64,000 nt of DNA from contig SJOL01008686.1 of assembly GCA_004794785.1 (NCBI GenBank), forward strand, positions 263,516 through 327,515. The letters are read 5' to 3'. Each line of letters begins with the position of its first letter. Positions within the stretch are counted from its first letter, which is position 1. The notes under the pieces are model-generated. The model saw only the letters and a program-made list of their open reading frames with translations, did not search any database and had not been told where the DNA came from. This DNA comes from Opisthorchis felineus (taxonomy: Eukaryota > Platyhelminthes > Trematoda > Opisthorchiida > Opisthorchiidae). Below, in pieces: positions 11,045 through 20,449 of this stretch. The position numbers and the translations under genes were made by a program.

Positions 11045-14000
11045 CCTGGCATCAATTGGAACTAGCGATCTCGACGATTTCCAGTTGATATAGTTTGATC
11101 TTATCAGAGTTGGACAGATGGCGCTGAACGCTGAACTCCACGCTCCACCTATGTGATAGCTATCAGGACAGTGTTAGTTTACTGAAGAGAGTAGTCGAGC
11201 TAGCTCAGATCGATACTGCTGGTAACTCGTGAAAATGGTGGAGTGGCATGCTTTCTGCTGACTTGCGAGGGATTGAAGGAAAACGAATTGTCCGACGTAC
11301 CTACAGTATGGACTGATCGGAATAAAGACGTAATTCAATTTAATTCGATTCAATTTATCAGCTATAAACCATGATCCCACCCAGTCGTGTAGCAGCACTT
11401 TACACTTTTCAGGTGTGAAGCGCATTGCAAACCGTGCGGCAGAGTTATTTAGGTTATTTAAAATCGTTTGCATTTGGGAAGAATCTGAACCAAGGAGAGC
11501 AATATCGTCCGCATACTCAATGTCCGTGAGTGAACGTCCCGGGAGCAAATCGACTCCCGAGGTTTCAGGGTCATGCAGACAAATTTCAAGCAGCATGTCA
11601 ATAACAAAGTTGAAGAGGAAGGGTGAGAGAGGACAGCCTTGTCTTACACCACTGGACGTGGTGAACTCAGGCGAGAGCTTCCCGTATACTCGTACGCGCC
11701 CACAGGAGTTCGCATACAGTACCCTCATGAGGGATAGAAATTTGGAAGGGACACCTCTGATCGCCAGACACTGTCAAAGTTGCTGACGATCGACAGAATC
11801 AAAAGCAGCTTTCAAATCCAGAAAAACGACCAACGTGGGCCGTCTGAAGGAGTGGAGCTGTTCAAGAATTTATCTCAATGTGAAGATGTGGTCGATGCAT
11901 CCGCGACCGGGGCGAAACCCAGCCAGATTCTCACGAATCTGTCTCTCCCGATAATCCATCAACCTACGCAAAATAATGCCAGAGAGCACCTTAGATGCGA
12001 CGGATACCAGGATGATACCATGATGGTTTTCACATGACGTTCTTGCTCCCTTTTTGAAAACTGGGATGACGGTCGAGGAGCTCCATTTGGCTGGTATTCT
12101 GTTTTCATTCCAAATCTTCTGCAGTATAGTTGTCAGACTGTTCACCAGGACTTCGCCACCTTCTTTGACGAGCGTGGGGTGTAGACCATCCGGGCCAGGT
12201 GCCTTGTCGCGCTTCAGGATTGAAAGCTCACGCTGGATTTCGGTTGCTGATGGTGGGCTGGTGTCAACGTTCCATTCGGACCCGCTTGGTTCTTCCAGCG
12301 GTTGTGTTGAAGGAGACCAGATGAACTATCCTTGGAAGTGCTCAGCCCACCGCTCAACACGGCGATTGAGGGAGTGAATTGCTGTTCCGTCTTTTTCGCA
12401 TATTGTTTCACTGACACCTGCCTTCTTTTGACCCGTTGATCGAATCAGTTGAAACAGGGCGCGGCTGTTGCCTGCAGCGAAAGCCTTCTCCATCTCCTGG
12501 GCCTTCGAAATCCACCAGCGTTCTCTGTCATTCTTCAAGCTCCTGATTATCCGGTGTTTGAGGGATCTGCGTGCGCCATCATAGTCGCTAGTTGCTGGTA
12601 TGGCCTTTCTGGCAGCAATAAGATCTGCTGATCTCGAAGATATCCAGTGTTCATTGAGTCGAGTCAGATGGGCTGGACAAACAGTTCTGAAAGCTGAGAG
12701 CATTGCTTCTTTAACTCGCCTCCATTCAATCTCCAAGCAATCTTCGTCGTCCACATGATTGTGCGTTTCCAGTAGCTTTCTAGCCAGATCAGCTCGATAC
12801 TCTTCAGCTACTGAAACTTGTCGAAGTTGATGAACGGAGCTGCTCTCTTTCGGCACGCGTAGTGCTGGCGGAAAGCGAAGTGCTAAGCGGGCCCGCACGA
12901 TGGCGTGATCAGAGTCAAGTTGCGTACCCCAGAAGGAACGATAATCCTTAACTGAGTCTCTCCGTCGGTAACTGATAGCCATATGGTCCAATTGAGTCCA
13001 CGACTGTCTTGTGGTAGGTGGCCTCCAAGTAACTCGGTGTGAGCGTCTGTGTTGGAAGTTCGTACTGGCCAGGAACAGACGATGATCTGCACACAACTGA
13101 AGAAGCCGCTCCCCATTATCCGTACGCTCAGCATCGACTCCAAATCTACCACCTAACTGTGCTTCTTCCGGACTTAGTCGTCCAACTTGGGCATTCATAT
13201 CACCCGCCAGGATTACTATATCCGTCCTTCTTGCCGACCAAAGCAGTCGTGACAGATCCTGATAAAACTCGTCCTTCTCAGTCTCAGAACTGCTATCTGT
13301 TGGGGCGTATGCTGATACGACAAACAAACACCGTTTACCGCATCGACCTGCGTTAATCTTAATTGAGCCAGACAACCGCACAGCACAAAGACGACTGTTT
13401 ACTGGGATCCAGTCCAGTAAGACGCTTTCAGCCTTGGGGCTGAGTGCAACTCCCACACCGTAGATACCACGAGCCATTGCGTCAGGATCACCGGATGCCC
13501 GAAGAGTGAAATGTGGAACATCTGGGCCCGTCCTAAGCGGCTTGAGGAGCACGACCGAAGTGGGGTCTTGTATGCGTGTTTCGGAGACACAACATACATC
13601 GATAGAGAGGGAAAGCAAGGTTTCAGCAAGGGATGCCTGTTGCCCAATTTGACATAGAGTACGGACATTGAAGGCTGCAACGTGGATCAGATCTTTTGAG
13701 GTTAGTAGGTGATTATTTTGGTTTATTTTTCCGGGCGATGGTTGAGACACTGAATAGTGGATAGGGGAATGACAGATGGGTCGATTACACTGCATTGTAC
13801 GATGGGTTGGGTGGGAGGGAGAGAGAAGGCCGGCGAGCGAAGAGCTGCAAGGGTAAATGATACTTCCCGGTTGCCCAGGCCGAAGAAGGGGGTTTAGTTG
13901 AGGTACCCCACCTTGAGCCTTTGACTCAAAAGTCTGACCCACAAGGCAGTGGGAGGATGTAGGGTTTTGTTCGGGGACCCTGCCCCTAGCCTCTGACTCA

Positions 14001-14595
14001 AGAGTCTGGACCGCGAGACAGCGGTTGTTAGGGTTTTCTTGGAGGACCCTTCCCAGAGCCAATGACTCAATAGTATGACCCACTTGGCTGTAGAGGGCAG
14101 GCCTGGCCCGAGGGCGCACGGAGTGGGGCATTACCGTCTCACTCCTAGTGCAGCTGCGCACAGCAGGTGCCTTTTGGGCAACACCGGACTCTTTGGTTTT
14201 AAAAGTATTTCGACCGTATTGAATAATGCGCCGGCGGTCACGGTCAACCGTTGGGCGATCGGAGTGTGCGGTTTTTAGGGCCGACCTTTTCTAACCCGTC
14301 CTTCCTCGGGGGAAGGCAGCATCGCTGCTTCCATAAATATGGACATGCTGGTCGCCTGAGGGAAACGCCTTACTGCCTTCACACTCCTATCGCAGAGGAC
14401 AGTACGACTTTACCTCCAGACCGCCCCGTAATACGATTACTCGCAGTACGGGGACTCGCTGTTCTTCGTCGGGCTGCTCCCTGTTGGCCTTCCTGGCATG
14501 GTTGAACCTTTAGGAACTGAGTTCCAGCCAGTATATCCCACAGGATCATTGCAGCACTGAAGCCCGACCGCCACGACAAGGTGACAGCTTTGGGT
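11045..14595 (-). mobile_element. near full-length RTE-clade non-LTR retrotransposon (copy A)
   Basis: Includes a GC-rich 5' untranslated part (14595-14290: AGCTGTCACCTTGTCGTGG, then CTCGGGGGAAGGCAGC on plus) and one long frame with apurinic endonuclease and reverse transcriptase domains, all on the minus strand. No long terminal repeats are seen. From about 11375 down, the match to the family becomes poor and an A/T-rich AATTGAATTAAATTG-like stretch appears. The well-kept copy may therefore end there, with older RTE sequence continuing to about 11045. An unrelated endonuclease fragment lies just 5' (14985-14640). Confidence 0.85.
11174..14161 (-). pseudogene. RTE endonuclease-reverse transcriptase ORF, three nonsense codons
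   Basis: A single reading frame of 996 codons (open upstream to about 14288; first real ATG at 14131). Residues from 14161: three imperfect 24-residue repeats (about 25-95); endonuclease with FNV (N165), SET (E194), SAYAPTD (283-289), GDMN (320-323) and SDH (417-419). The RT follows with APGPDGL, a GFRPGRGC box, FLDLKAAFDSVD (780-791) and YADD (883-886). It is interrupted by TAG at 12328-12326 (codon 612), TAA at 11872-11870 (764) and TGA at 11776-11774 (796), with no frameshift. Family alignment suggests Gln and Trp codons hit by transitions for the last two. NHRG has become NHHG. The C-terminal zone is degenerate and the usual 200-residue tail is missing, so this copy should be inactive. 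Confidence 0.85.
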
Positions 14596-14639
14596 CGGGA
14601 TAAAGACGTAATCCCCAGAATTATGGCTCAACACCGGTA

Positions 14640-14985
14640 GCTGATAGCCACGTTATCCCACTGGGTCCACGGGTGACTTGCACTTAGTGGCCACCAGGTA
14701 ACATGGTGCGAGCTTTTATGTTAAAAGTTCGTGCTGGCCACGGACAATTGATGGTCAGTGCACAGCTGGAGAAGTTGTCCTCCGTTGTCCGTGCGGTGAG
14801 CATCAACTTCGATTCGAACACCCAGATATGATTCCAAGGGTGAAGACGGCACCATTTCAAGTTTTGAAAGCACGCGTTCTTAATAAACCTGATCAGAGTC
14901 ATCCCGTCTTGAGCCATGTGCTTCGTACCTGCCAAGTACAAAATCATGCTGATAGACTTCGTCTTTGAACGAGCAATCCACTGTT
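14640..14985 (-). mobile_element. RTE endonuclease fragment (older copy)
   Basis: In mixed frames this repeats the segment found inside copy A: KDEVYQ (near 14970), then DAHRTDNGGQLLQLCTDHQL (near 14810-14750) and VASTNF, followed by HVTWWPL and DNVAISYRC (near 14700-14645). Copy A has [20 protein letters not shown] at 13140-13080. A stop interrupts the fragment, and it ends where the 5' end of copy A begins, so copy A may have inserted into or next to it. Confidence 0.75.
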
Positions 14986-15240
14986 TTTCCGTCCATTAAC
15001 GGTGCTGTCCTGGTGCCATACTTGTTTCACCGGTGTGTGTGAAGCTGCAAATGGAATTTCCATCGACAGGATACGATGCAACTCACGTGGACGATGTGGA
15101 AACCTTCCTCAAACAGGCTGGTCCCGGATGAGTGTATTTAAAAAAAAATCGATCAGCTTAGTTTTTCGAAGTACGATTGGTGGTGCAGCTAAGCTCCTTG
15201 GGAGATCTTAGTAATAATACGTGAGATAGCGCGATGTCTC

Positions 15241-15470
15241 CGGACAACGCGGATGTGCACCCTGTGATTGAAGGATGCTATACCCTGTCTAAGTGCTTTC
15301 CGCCGTTCGTGGCCAACGGCTAAGTGTTCAACCACTGGCCGGAGGAGCGCGGGTTCCAAAGCCTCTGAGTTTCGTGAGATGCTCACAGCTGATGATTCCC
15401 AACAAGGACGAAACAGCTGTACAATGCTTCTCAGTTTCTCTGCATAGATGAAACTCACCCACAGAAGGAA
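15241..15470 (+). repeat. SINE family T, copy T1: tRNA-like head plus hammerhead-like core
   Basis: The head at 15308-15362 reads CGTGGCCAACGGCTAAGTG (A-box-like) and CGGGTTCCAAAGCC (B-box-like). About 35 nt later lies a hammerhead-like core: CTGATGA (15389-15395), stem II with three pairs (15397-15399 with 15406-15408), GAAA (15410-15413), stem III ACAG/CTGT (15413-15420, self-complementary, no loop) and A15421 as the expected cleavage nucleotide. Stem I would be G15388-C15422, an internal loop, then GAGATGC (15377-15383) with GCTTCTC. G10.1 is T, which weakens stem II. This is the best-kept core of the family. The ribozyme assignment is inference from core and pairing. Confidence 0.6.
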
Positions 15471-18044
15471 AGCTCACGGGAAAGCAACGCAGAATAGCCA
15501 ACAGTCACTCTCCTCACAATGCCGATGAGCTCTTGCCCTAGGAACTCAAAACTTAGGAAAGTTATCTGGAATGTCTTCACTTGAGCACCATGTACCATGC
15601 TTTGATGCTATAGAGGAATACCACTGATCTGTCATCCATGACTCAAAGACAATGCTCAACTACTGTTCACAGATCTGCCTAGAAAGCTGCGAGTTCGAAA
15701 TCTCTAGGTATTCGTCGGACACGTAATGTTGACAATAGCGTATACCCATATGTGTCGGAGTTTTAGCCATGTTAGCCCAGTTTGGGTTACCAATAATAAT
15801 ATTTTTTACTCGTTCTGAGGAGAATACTGTTTTACATCGGGGGCACTAAATCAGATGACGGAAATTCCGTAATCAGAATCTTCCTTCGTACCATCGAGAC
15901 TGGGATGTCTCACTGTGAAAGTACACACGAAGTTTACTCGAAGTGATCCTGCATTAATATCAGCTGCTCATACATGTCGCTCACAGAAGAGTGGAAGCTG
16001 GGGAGACGTCTTGTAAGACAAACGCGTTGACGGCTGCCTCCCGCGTCCATGTGATTACGACCATTAAAGCTGATAATCATCAGTCTGATCAAGAATCACG
16101 AGAAACGCAAGGGCATCGCGATGAACACATCAGGAATGTTAGGTGAAACTGTGACATCCCGGCCACATGTGCTGCGCGTGCCATGTGTGTGTGTCCTCAG
16201 ACTGACCCGCACAGTTTGTATGCACGCATGATGTCAGTAGGCCATAGACTGGTGGTGGTTTCAACAATATGCGGTTGGGATGGTGAACATGTGATGTCTG
16301 TGTGCTGTTTCAACTGAAGTGAAGTGAAGACAGATTGCCAATTCTTCAACTAGTCACACTCACTGGGGAATGCCACGTCCCGACACATACCAGCACGCCC
16401 GTCCCCCTTGAATCCATTAGCCATACATGTAGTTTGGTACAGAACGGTGGCGGTTCTACACAGACACACACATACAACGCTCTAGTTGAGATGCACGAAC
16501 TTCACTTAGTCCGCGAAGACTGCATCTATAAGTGACAGATCGTAATCCAAGCCAACATGCAGATGCCAAAACTAGGTAAGCATTCTAGGTATGAAAATAC
16601 GAATGTTATCCTCACGCGCCTGCCTACAGATATCAACCAGCTGGACATCAGCACATCCAAAAATACAAAAGGGACACGATGAGGGAAAGTTGTAAATGTA
16701 ACATGCTTTGGCTGCAACCTCCATCCCCCCGCCGCAGCAGTTTGGGGGAGTAGGTGGTTCGGAAAAGTTATTTCCCAAACAGCTCGCACTGTTTCGGGCC
16801 TGTGATTGATTGACAAGTTGAACTGAGGAATTTGATCGAAAACAAATCGAATGGGTTAGGGTTACCAGTACTACTACTGCCGAGACTAGGACGAAAGTAA
16901 ACTGCTGGTGTGATGGCTTGCAAGCCTGAAGTTATGAGAATGAGTTAATTTTAGAACTAATAGAAGGACAGCCAGAAATATTTTGCCAGTTCACAGGTTG
17001 TAGCAACGGTATAGAGCTCCGAAGACACTCTGCACGGTGGGGATTTCTAGGTGACATTAATATCATTGAAAAAGGGATAAGCAAAGTCGAGTAAGGGACC
17101 GAAAATCGGCGGGTCAGCATGGACCTCATAATTTGGTCAAGAAGGAAGAGCGAGAACGAGACGTGTTTCTGTCAAGAAGGTCAGATTCCTGAAAATAGTC
17201 CCACAATGCCCGAAACCTACTGCGGCAGTCAAACCCCACCGAAATCGCAGTAAGGAAGCCGTCAAGCATCTGGGCCAGAAAATCCAACTTTCGATCGAAC
17301 GCTCAAGCAGTTAATCGATTCAGCAACGACGGACGAGTGTTCAGACCCGCCACAGAAGCACGGCCGGCGACAATAAATGTTCAGGCATTTCATAGAAGCA
17401 CGGTCTATGATAATGAGTGTTCACCAAACGCCGATCAGACAGCCTGGATCAATGTCAAAAGTGCCCTTCGAATACCTCGAGGCCCCTTGTAACTTTTGCA
17501 CTCGCTTGTTCGCAATAAAGTTGTTGTGTTCCTTGTTGACGAGTCTTTTTCTGACACTAAAGCACTGGAGCGGGGGCAGCAGTTAGTAGATACAACAGTT
17601 TCCCAATGTATCCACCGAAAGTCTCCTTCGAGCGCGATCTGTTGCACGTGAAGGTAAGAACCAAGGGACGCAGAATCCAGTAGTCCGACAAAAAGCAATT
17701 CTCTACAGAACCACATGTTTCATTGCTTGCTGGAAGAGGCCGTGTATGTTTGGGGACAGATTTTGAGAAGTTACACTCAGGGTAACTGTTCAAAATAATT
17801 TCCTCATCAGTCAACCATGGGACTTCGTCCTTAACATTGAACGATAACTACTCAGAGTTCGTAACTGAACAAACTCCTAAGAGGTGTATCCAACCCTCCT
17901 CAATAGCAGATCACACCACGCAATTGAGTTATAGTCTGGTCTCTGGCTTACTGGAAGGAATTGCCCTGAAGTTCTCTCCGGAGGAAAGAAGTCGTTTCGA
18001 CTGGACTATATGAAGAATACTACTGACCATTTGGTTGATCCATG
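15471..18044. other. no supported gene
   Basis: About 2.6 kb with short frames only. The frames at 16526-16816 and 16572-16778 (minus) overlap each other in different phases and have no recognised domain. Nothing I can name. Confidence 0.4.
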
Positions 18045-18061
18045 ACGGATGTCATGCTGTC

Positions 18062-18102
<41 letters not shown>
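18045..18102 (+). mobile_element. RTE 3' terminus with (GAT)n tail
   Basis: GATGTCATGCTGTC at 18047-18061 is followed by about 13 GAT units (18062-18101). Other RTE copies end in the same phrase plus GAT repeats: 36045-36080 (plus) and 59780-59845 (minus, TGTCATGCTGTTGATGATGA). I infer a severely 5'-truncated insertion. A simple microsatellite is the alternative. Confidence 0.45.
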
Positions 18103-18103
<1 letters not shown>

Positions 18104-18344
18104 TTACAGTAGTTTGACAGGGAATGCGCTTTTCACCACCCGAAGCAATGCTTGCAGGCTTCAGTCACCTAATATCCAGCCGATCGTTACTAATATAGAT
18201 AAATACTGACACTCTGCCAAATGCATTCAGCTCCCACAAGCAGACAGCTTTGGGCTTGAGAGCGCATCGCAAAAAAGGCGAAAAAGCATGAACTCGGTTC
18301 CATCCGTTCAACCATGACTGTAGAGCGGCAAAACCGAAACCAAA

Positions 18345-18830
18345 ACGAGCCTCTCCTATGATTTTTTGCTCCATCACGAGGAGACTGGACCCTACCGCAG
18401 TGCGATGGTTCATGCACCTCTATAACCCATTGAGCTATATTGGGGAGTGTATGTGTGAAATCCACAGAGCCGCTCATGCAAGGTTGGTCAATGGATAGGG
18501 ATCTGACTAAAACAGTCTCCTGGTCCTCCAACTTGGGGGTTGGAACACACTTAGCGACTTCAAATTTTAGGTTTCTCTGCCGATCTGACGTCAACCACCG
18601 CTGCCTTGAGGTCAGGCTTTTGAGCTAAAGGCTTTGGTTGAGGACCCTAATCGTCTTCCAGTCTAGGTGTGGGCGCCCTAACAGTATCGTGACCTAAGTA
18701 AAACCATGAACTACGAACTTACGAATAAAATCATGTCACATCGGATGTCGCGTGGTGCCATCAGTCGGGTCGCTTTACTTGCTGCACACAACAGGGCGCG
18801 TAAGCGAAAACAGGCTACCGCTGACGTCTA
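18345..18830 (+). repeat. family R2 repeat, copy R2b (longest copy)
   Basis: Longest member. It carries GAGGAGACTGGACC, CAAGGTTGGTCAATGGATAG, GAGCTAAAGGCTTTGGTTGA (near 18630), ACATCGGATGTCGCGTGGTG (near 18740) and CAACAGGGCGCGTAAGCG. The 3' half recurs at 40270-40525 (plus) and 52925-53180 (minus). A minus-strand frame of 134 codons (18594-18190) lies over it but is not preserved in the other copies, so I regard it as chance. Confidence 0.6.
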
Positions 18831-19536
18831 CCTTCTTTCGTTTTCACATATTCGTTGTTCTCCCCTCCTCAACCCGTTGCTGACTACATTTCCATAGATC
18901 CATTCTTAATGAGTGACAGATTCGTTGGCGCCAACTGTCCTTAGCTGAAATATCTACAGCTGACTCGGTCGTCACGGCCGTAGACACCTAGATACGGCAG
19001 TGGAGCATAAGTGTTCTCAGTTAGTGTTGGCGCCAATGGTAGTGATTTTAGCTTGTTAAGATGAGCAGAGTTTGCTGTCGATACAACGCTGACTGGATCT
19101 AAAACCGCGGTAGAATTGTGAGTCAATCTCTTACCCCATTTTAAAGTGCGCGGGTGAATTCAGTATGGCCTCACGCTCCCCGTTTGCTCCGGCATTTTTA
19201 GATCAGGTGTAGGAACACTGCTTTCGGTTAATTGCGACCAAAAATGTGACTACCTTGGGTGTAAGCCAAACGAGCGAGTAGTTCTCATAGGATAATTTTT
19301 ATTAGGTCCTGAGGGTAGGGTAGGTGATAGAAATTTCAAGGGTACGTAAACGGATTTCCTCCAAGTGGTTATTATGCCTTGGTGGCTGCTTACTACGGAC
19401 GACTGCACTTTCTGAAGAATCTTTTTTGGTGGAAAAGTAGGCTGATCATTCGGAGCAAACGGTAAAACCACTCAACTTGACAAGTTGAGGATACTCTTGT
19501 TTCAATAATCCTAGATATCAGGTTGACGAGAGAAAA
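18831..19536. other. no supported gene
   Basis: Two minus frames (19126-18941 and 19471-19250) precede the ORF pieces at 19.5-20.0 kb on the same strand. I find no matching donor and acceptor pairs that would link them. Confidence 0.3.
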
Positions 19537-19740
19537 TCACTTTCCTTCACCTGACTTCAGCTCATTCAAAGCAATAGCTTCTGCACCATCCGATCGTTTG
19601 GTCACAAATCCCAAAGTACTAGGTTCTGTCTTTAAAGAAACAACATAGAGAAGAACAGTACTATCAATCGGGTCTATTTTCACACCAGTACTCAAGTCAA
19701 AGGGGCATTCCGCTGAACAGGTAAACCAGATGTCTTCCAT
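19537..19740 (-). CDS. candidate coding piece, unidentified
   Basis: A 67-codon frame starts at ATG 19740 directly after an in-frame stop. A possible donor (AAGTCAG|GTGAAG) lies near its end. The peptide has balanced composition without low complexity: CPFDLSTGVKIDPIDS, then VLLYVVSLK and VTKRSDGAEAIALNELKSG. A stretch just upstream in another frame, after the acceptor TTCGTCTGTAG, reads LEWKTSGLP. I do not recognise the family. Composition and nearness to the next piece suggest a real gene, but chance is possible. Confidence 0.25.
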   Translation of the reverse strand: MEDIWFTCSAECPFDLSTGVKIDPIDSTVLLYVVSLKTEPSTLGFVTKRSDGAEAIALNELKSGEGK

Positions 19741-19776
19741 TCAAGTTCTACAGACGAAACGGCGATAAATAACTTT

Positions 19777-20013
19777 TCAGTTCTCGGCACAGGTTTGCTG
19801 TTCATCCTCAGCATGCGATGATGTCATAAATAACCTTTTGTGACTATCTTCAGTTACGACAAGGCAAACACGGTTGTCACGGTTGATCGAAATGCGGGTG
19901 TGATCTGGATCTGGCTTCTGTGTGTGACGAAAACGATTAGTGTAAACGAAGCTAACCGGACACCTGTCCCAAATTAAACCAAACTTTTCCGAGGTCAAGT
20001 CTATCTGTGAAGC
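19777..20013 (-). CDS. candidate exon, unidentified
   Basis: A frame open from the possible acceptor GCTTCACAG (near 20017) to a stop at 19777. The peptide reads IDLTSEKFGLIWDRCPVSF, then DPDHTRISINRDNRVCLVV, and ends AEDEQQTCAEN. Charged and hydrophobic residues alternate as in extracellular beta-rich domains, and there are three cysteines. No donor is evident, so it would be a last exon. Same strand and 36 bp from the previous piece. Function unknown. Confidence 0.25.
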   Translation of the reverse strand, partial: ASQIDLTSEKFGLIWDRCPVSFVYTNRFRHTQKPDPDHTRISINRDNRVCLVVTEDSHKRLFMTSSHAEDEQQTCAEN

Positions 20014-20414
20014 AAAATGCGCTTCCTGCGACCGCTATCGAAAAGACCGAATTGAGCAATGCTCCATGGTAGGATTCAAGCTAATTTGGCGGACTTGGTT
20101 TTTCACACGTCCCACTTGAATGAAAAGAATGGGAGCGCCAATGAAATTTGAAATTCCTCATTTAACATCATCCTTTTGATTTAACCCCGGACTAAAGGGT
20201 GTTGAGATGGCCTAGCTTGCGATTTTGTCTATCCAACTCAGTGCTTCATCAGCATAATCCGATTGGGAGTCGAACTCCGGCTCATCGTGCTCGTCTTCTG
20301 ATGATCCCGTGTTCGACCAAGAACGGACTGGATGCTAGTATGTTCAACCTGAGCAAGGATTCTGTGGCACCACTGGTTGTGGTGGGCAGACTTGAAAGGG
20401 GATATTAGCTAGTA

Positions 20415-20417
<3 letters not shown>

Positions 20418-20446
<29 letters not shown>
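20418..20446. repeat. (GT)n microsatellite
   Basis: About 14 TG units in an otherwise unremarkable stretch. Confidence 0.9.

Positions 20447-20449
<3 letters not shown>

Noticed and set aside
11318..11340. AATAAAGACGTAATT resembling GATAAAGACGTAATC at 14600
   Set aside because: Similarity is under 20 bp and the flanks differ; insufficient for a repeated element end.
11352..11371. Match of about 19 bp (TTTATCAGCTATAAA.CATG) with 59111-59129
   Set aside because: No homology extends on either side and the two sites correspond to different RTE regions; probably chance.
13039..13356. 105-codon plus frame
   Set aside because: It is antisense to the RTE endonuclease of copy A.
16083..16118. CTGATC..GAGAAAC as a hammerhead
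   Set aside because: The core heptamer is wrong and neither stem I nor stem II can be formed.
16855..16870. GGGTTAGGGTTACC as telomeric repeat
   Set aside because: Only two partial units; no array.
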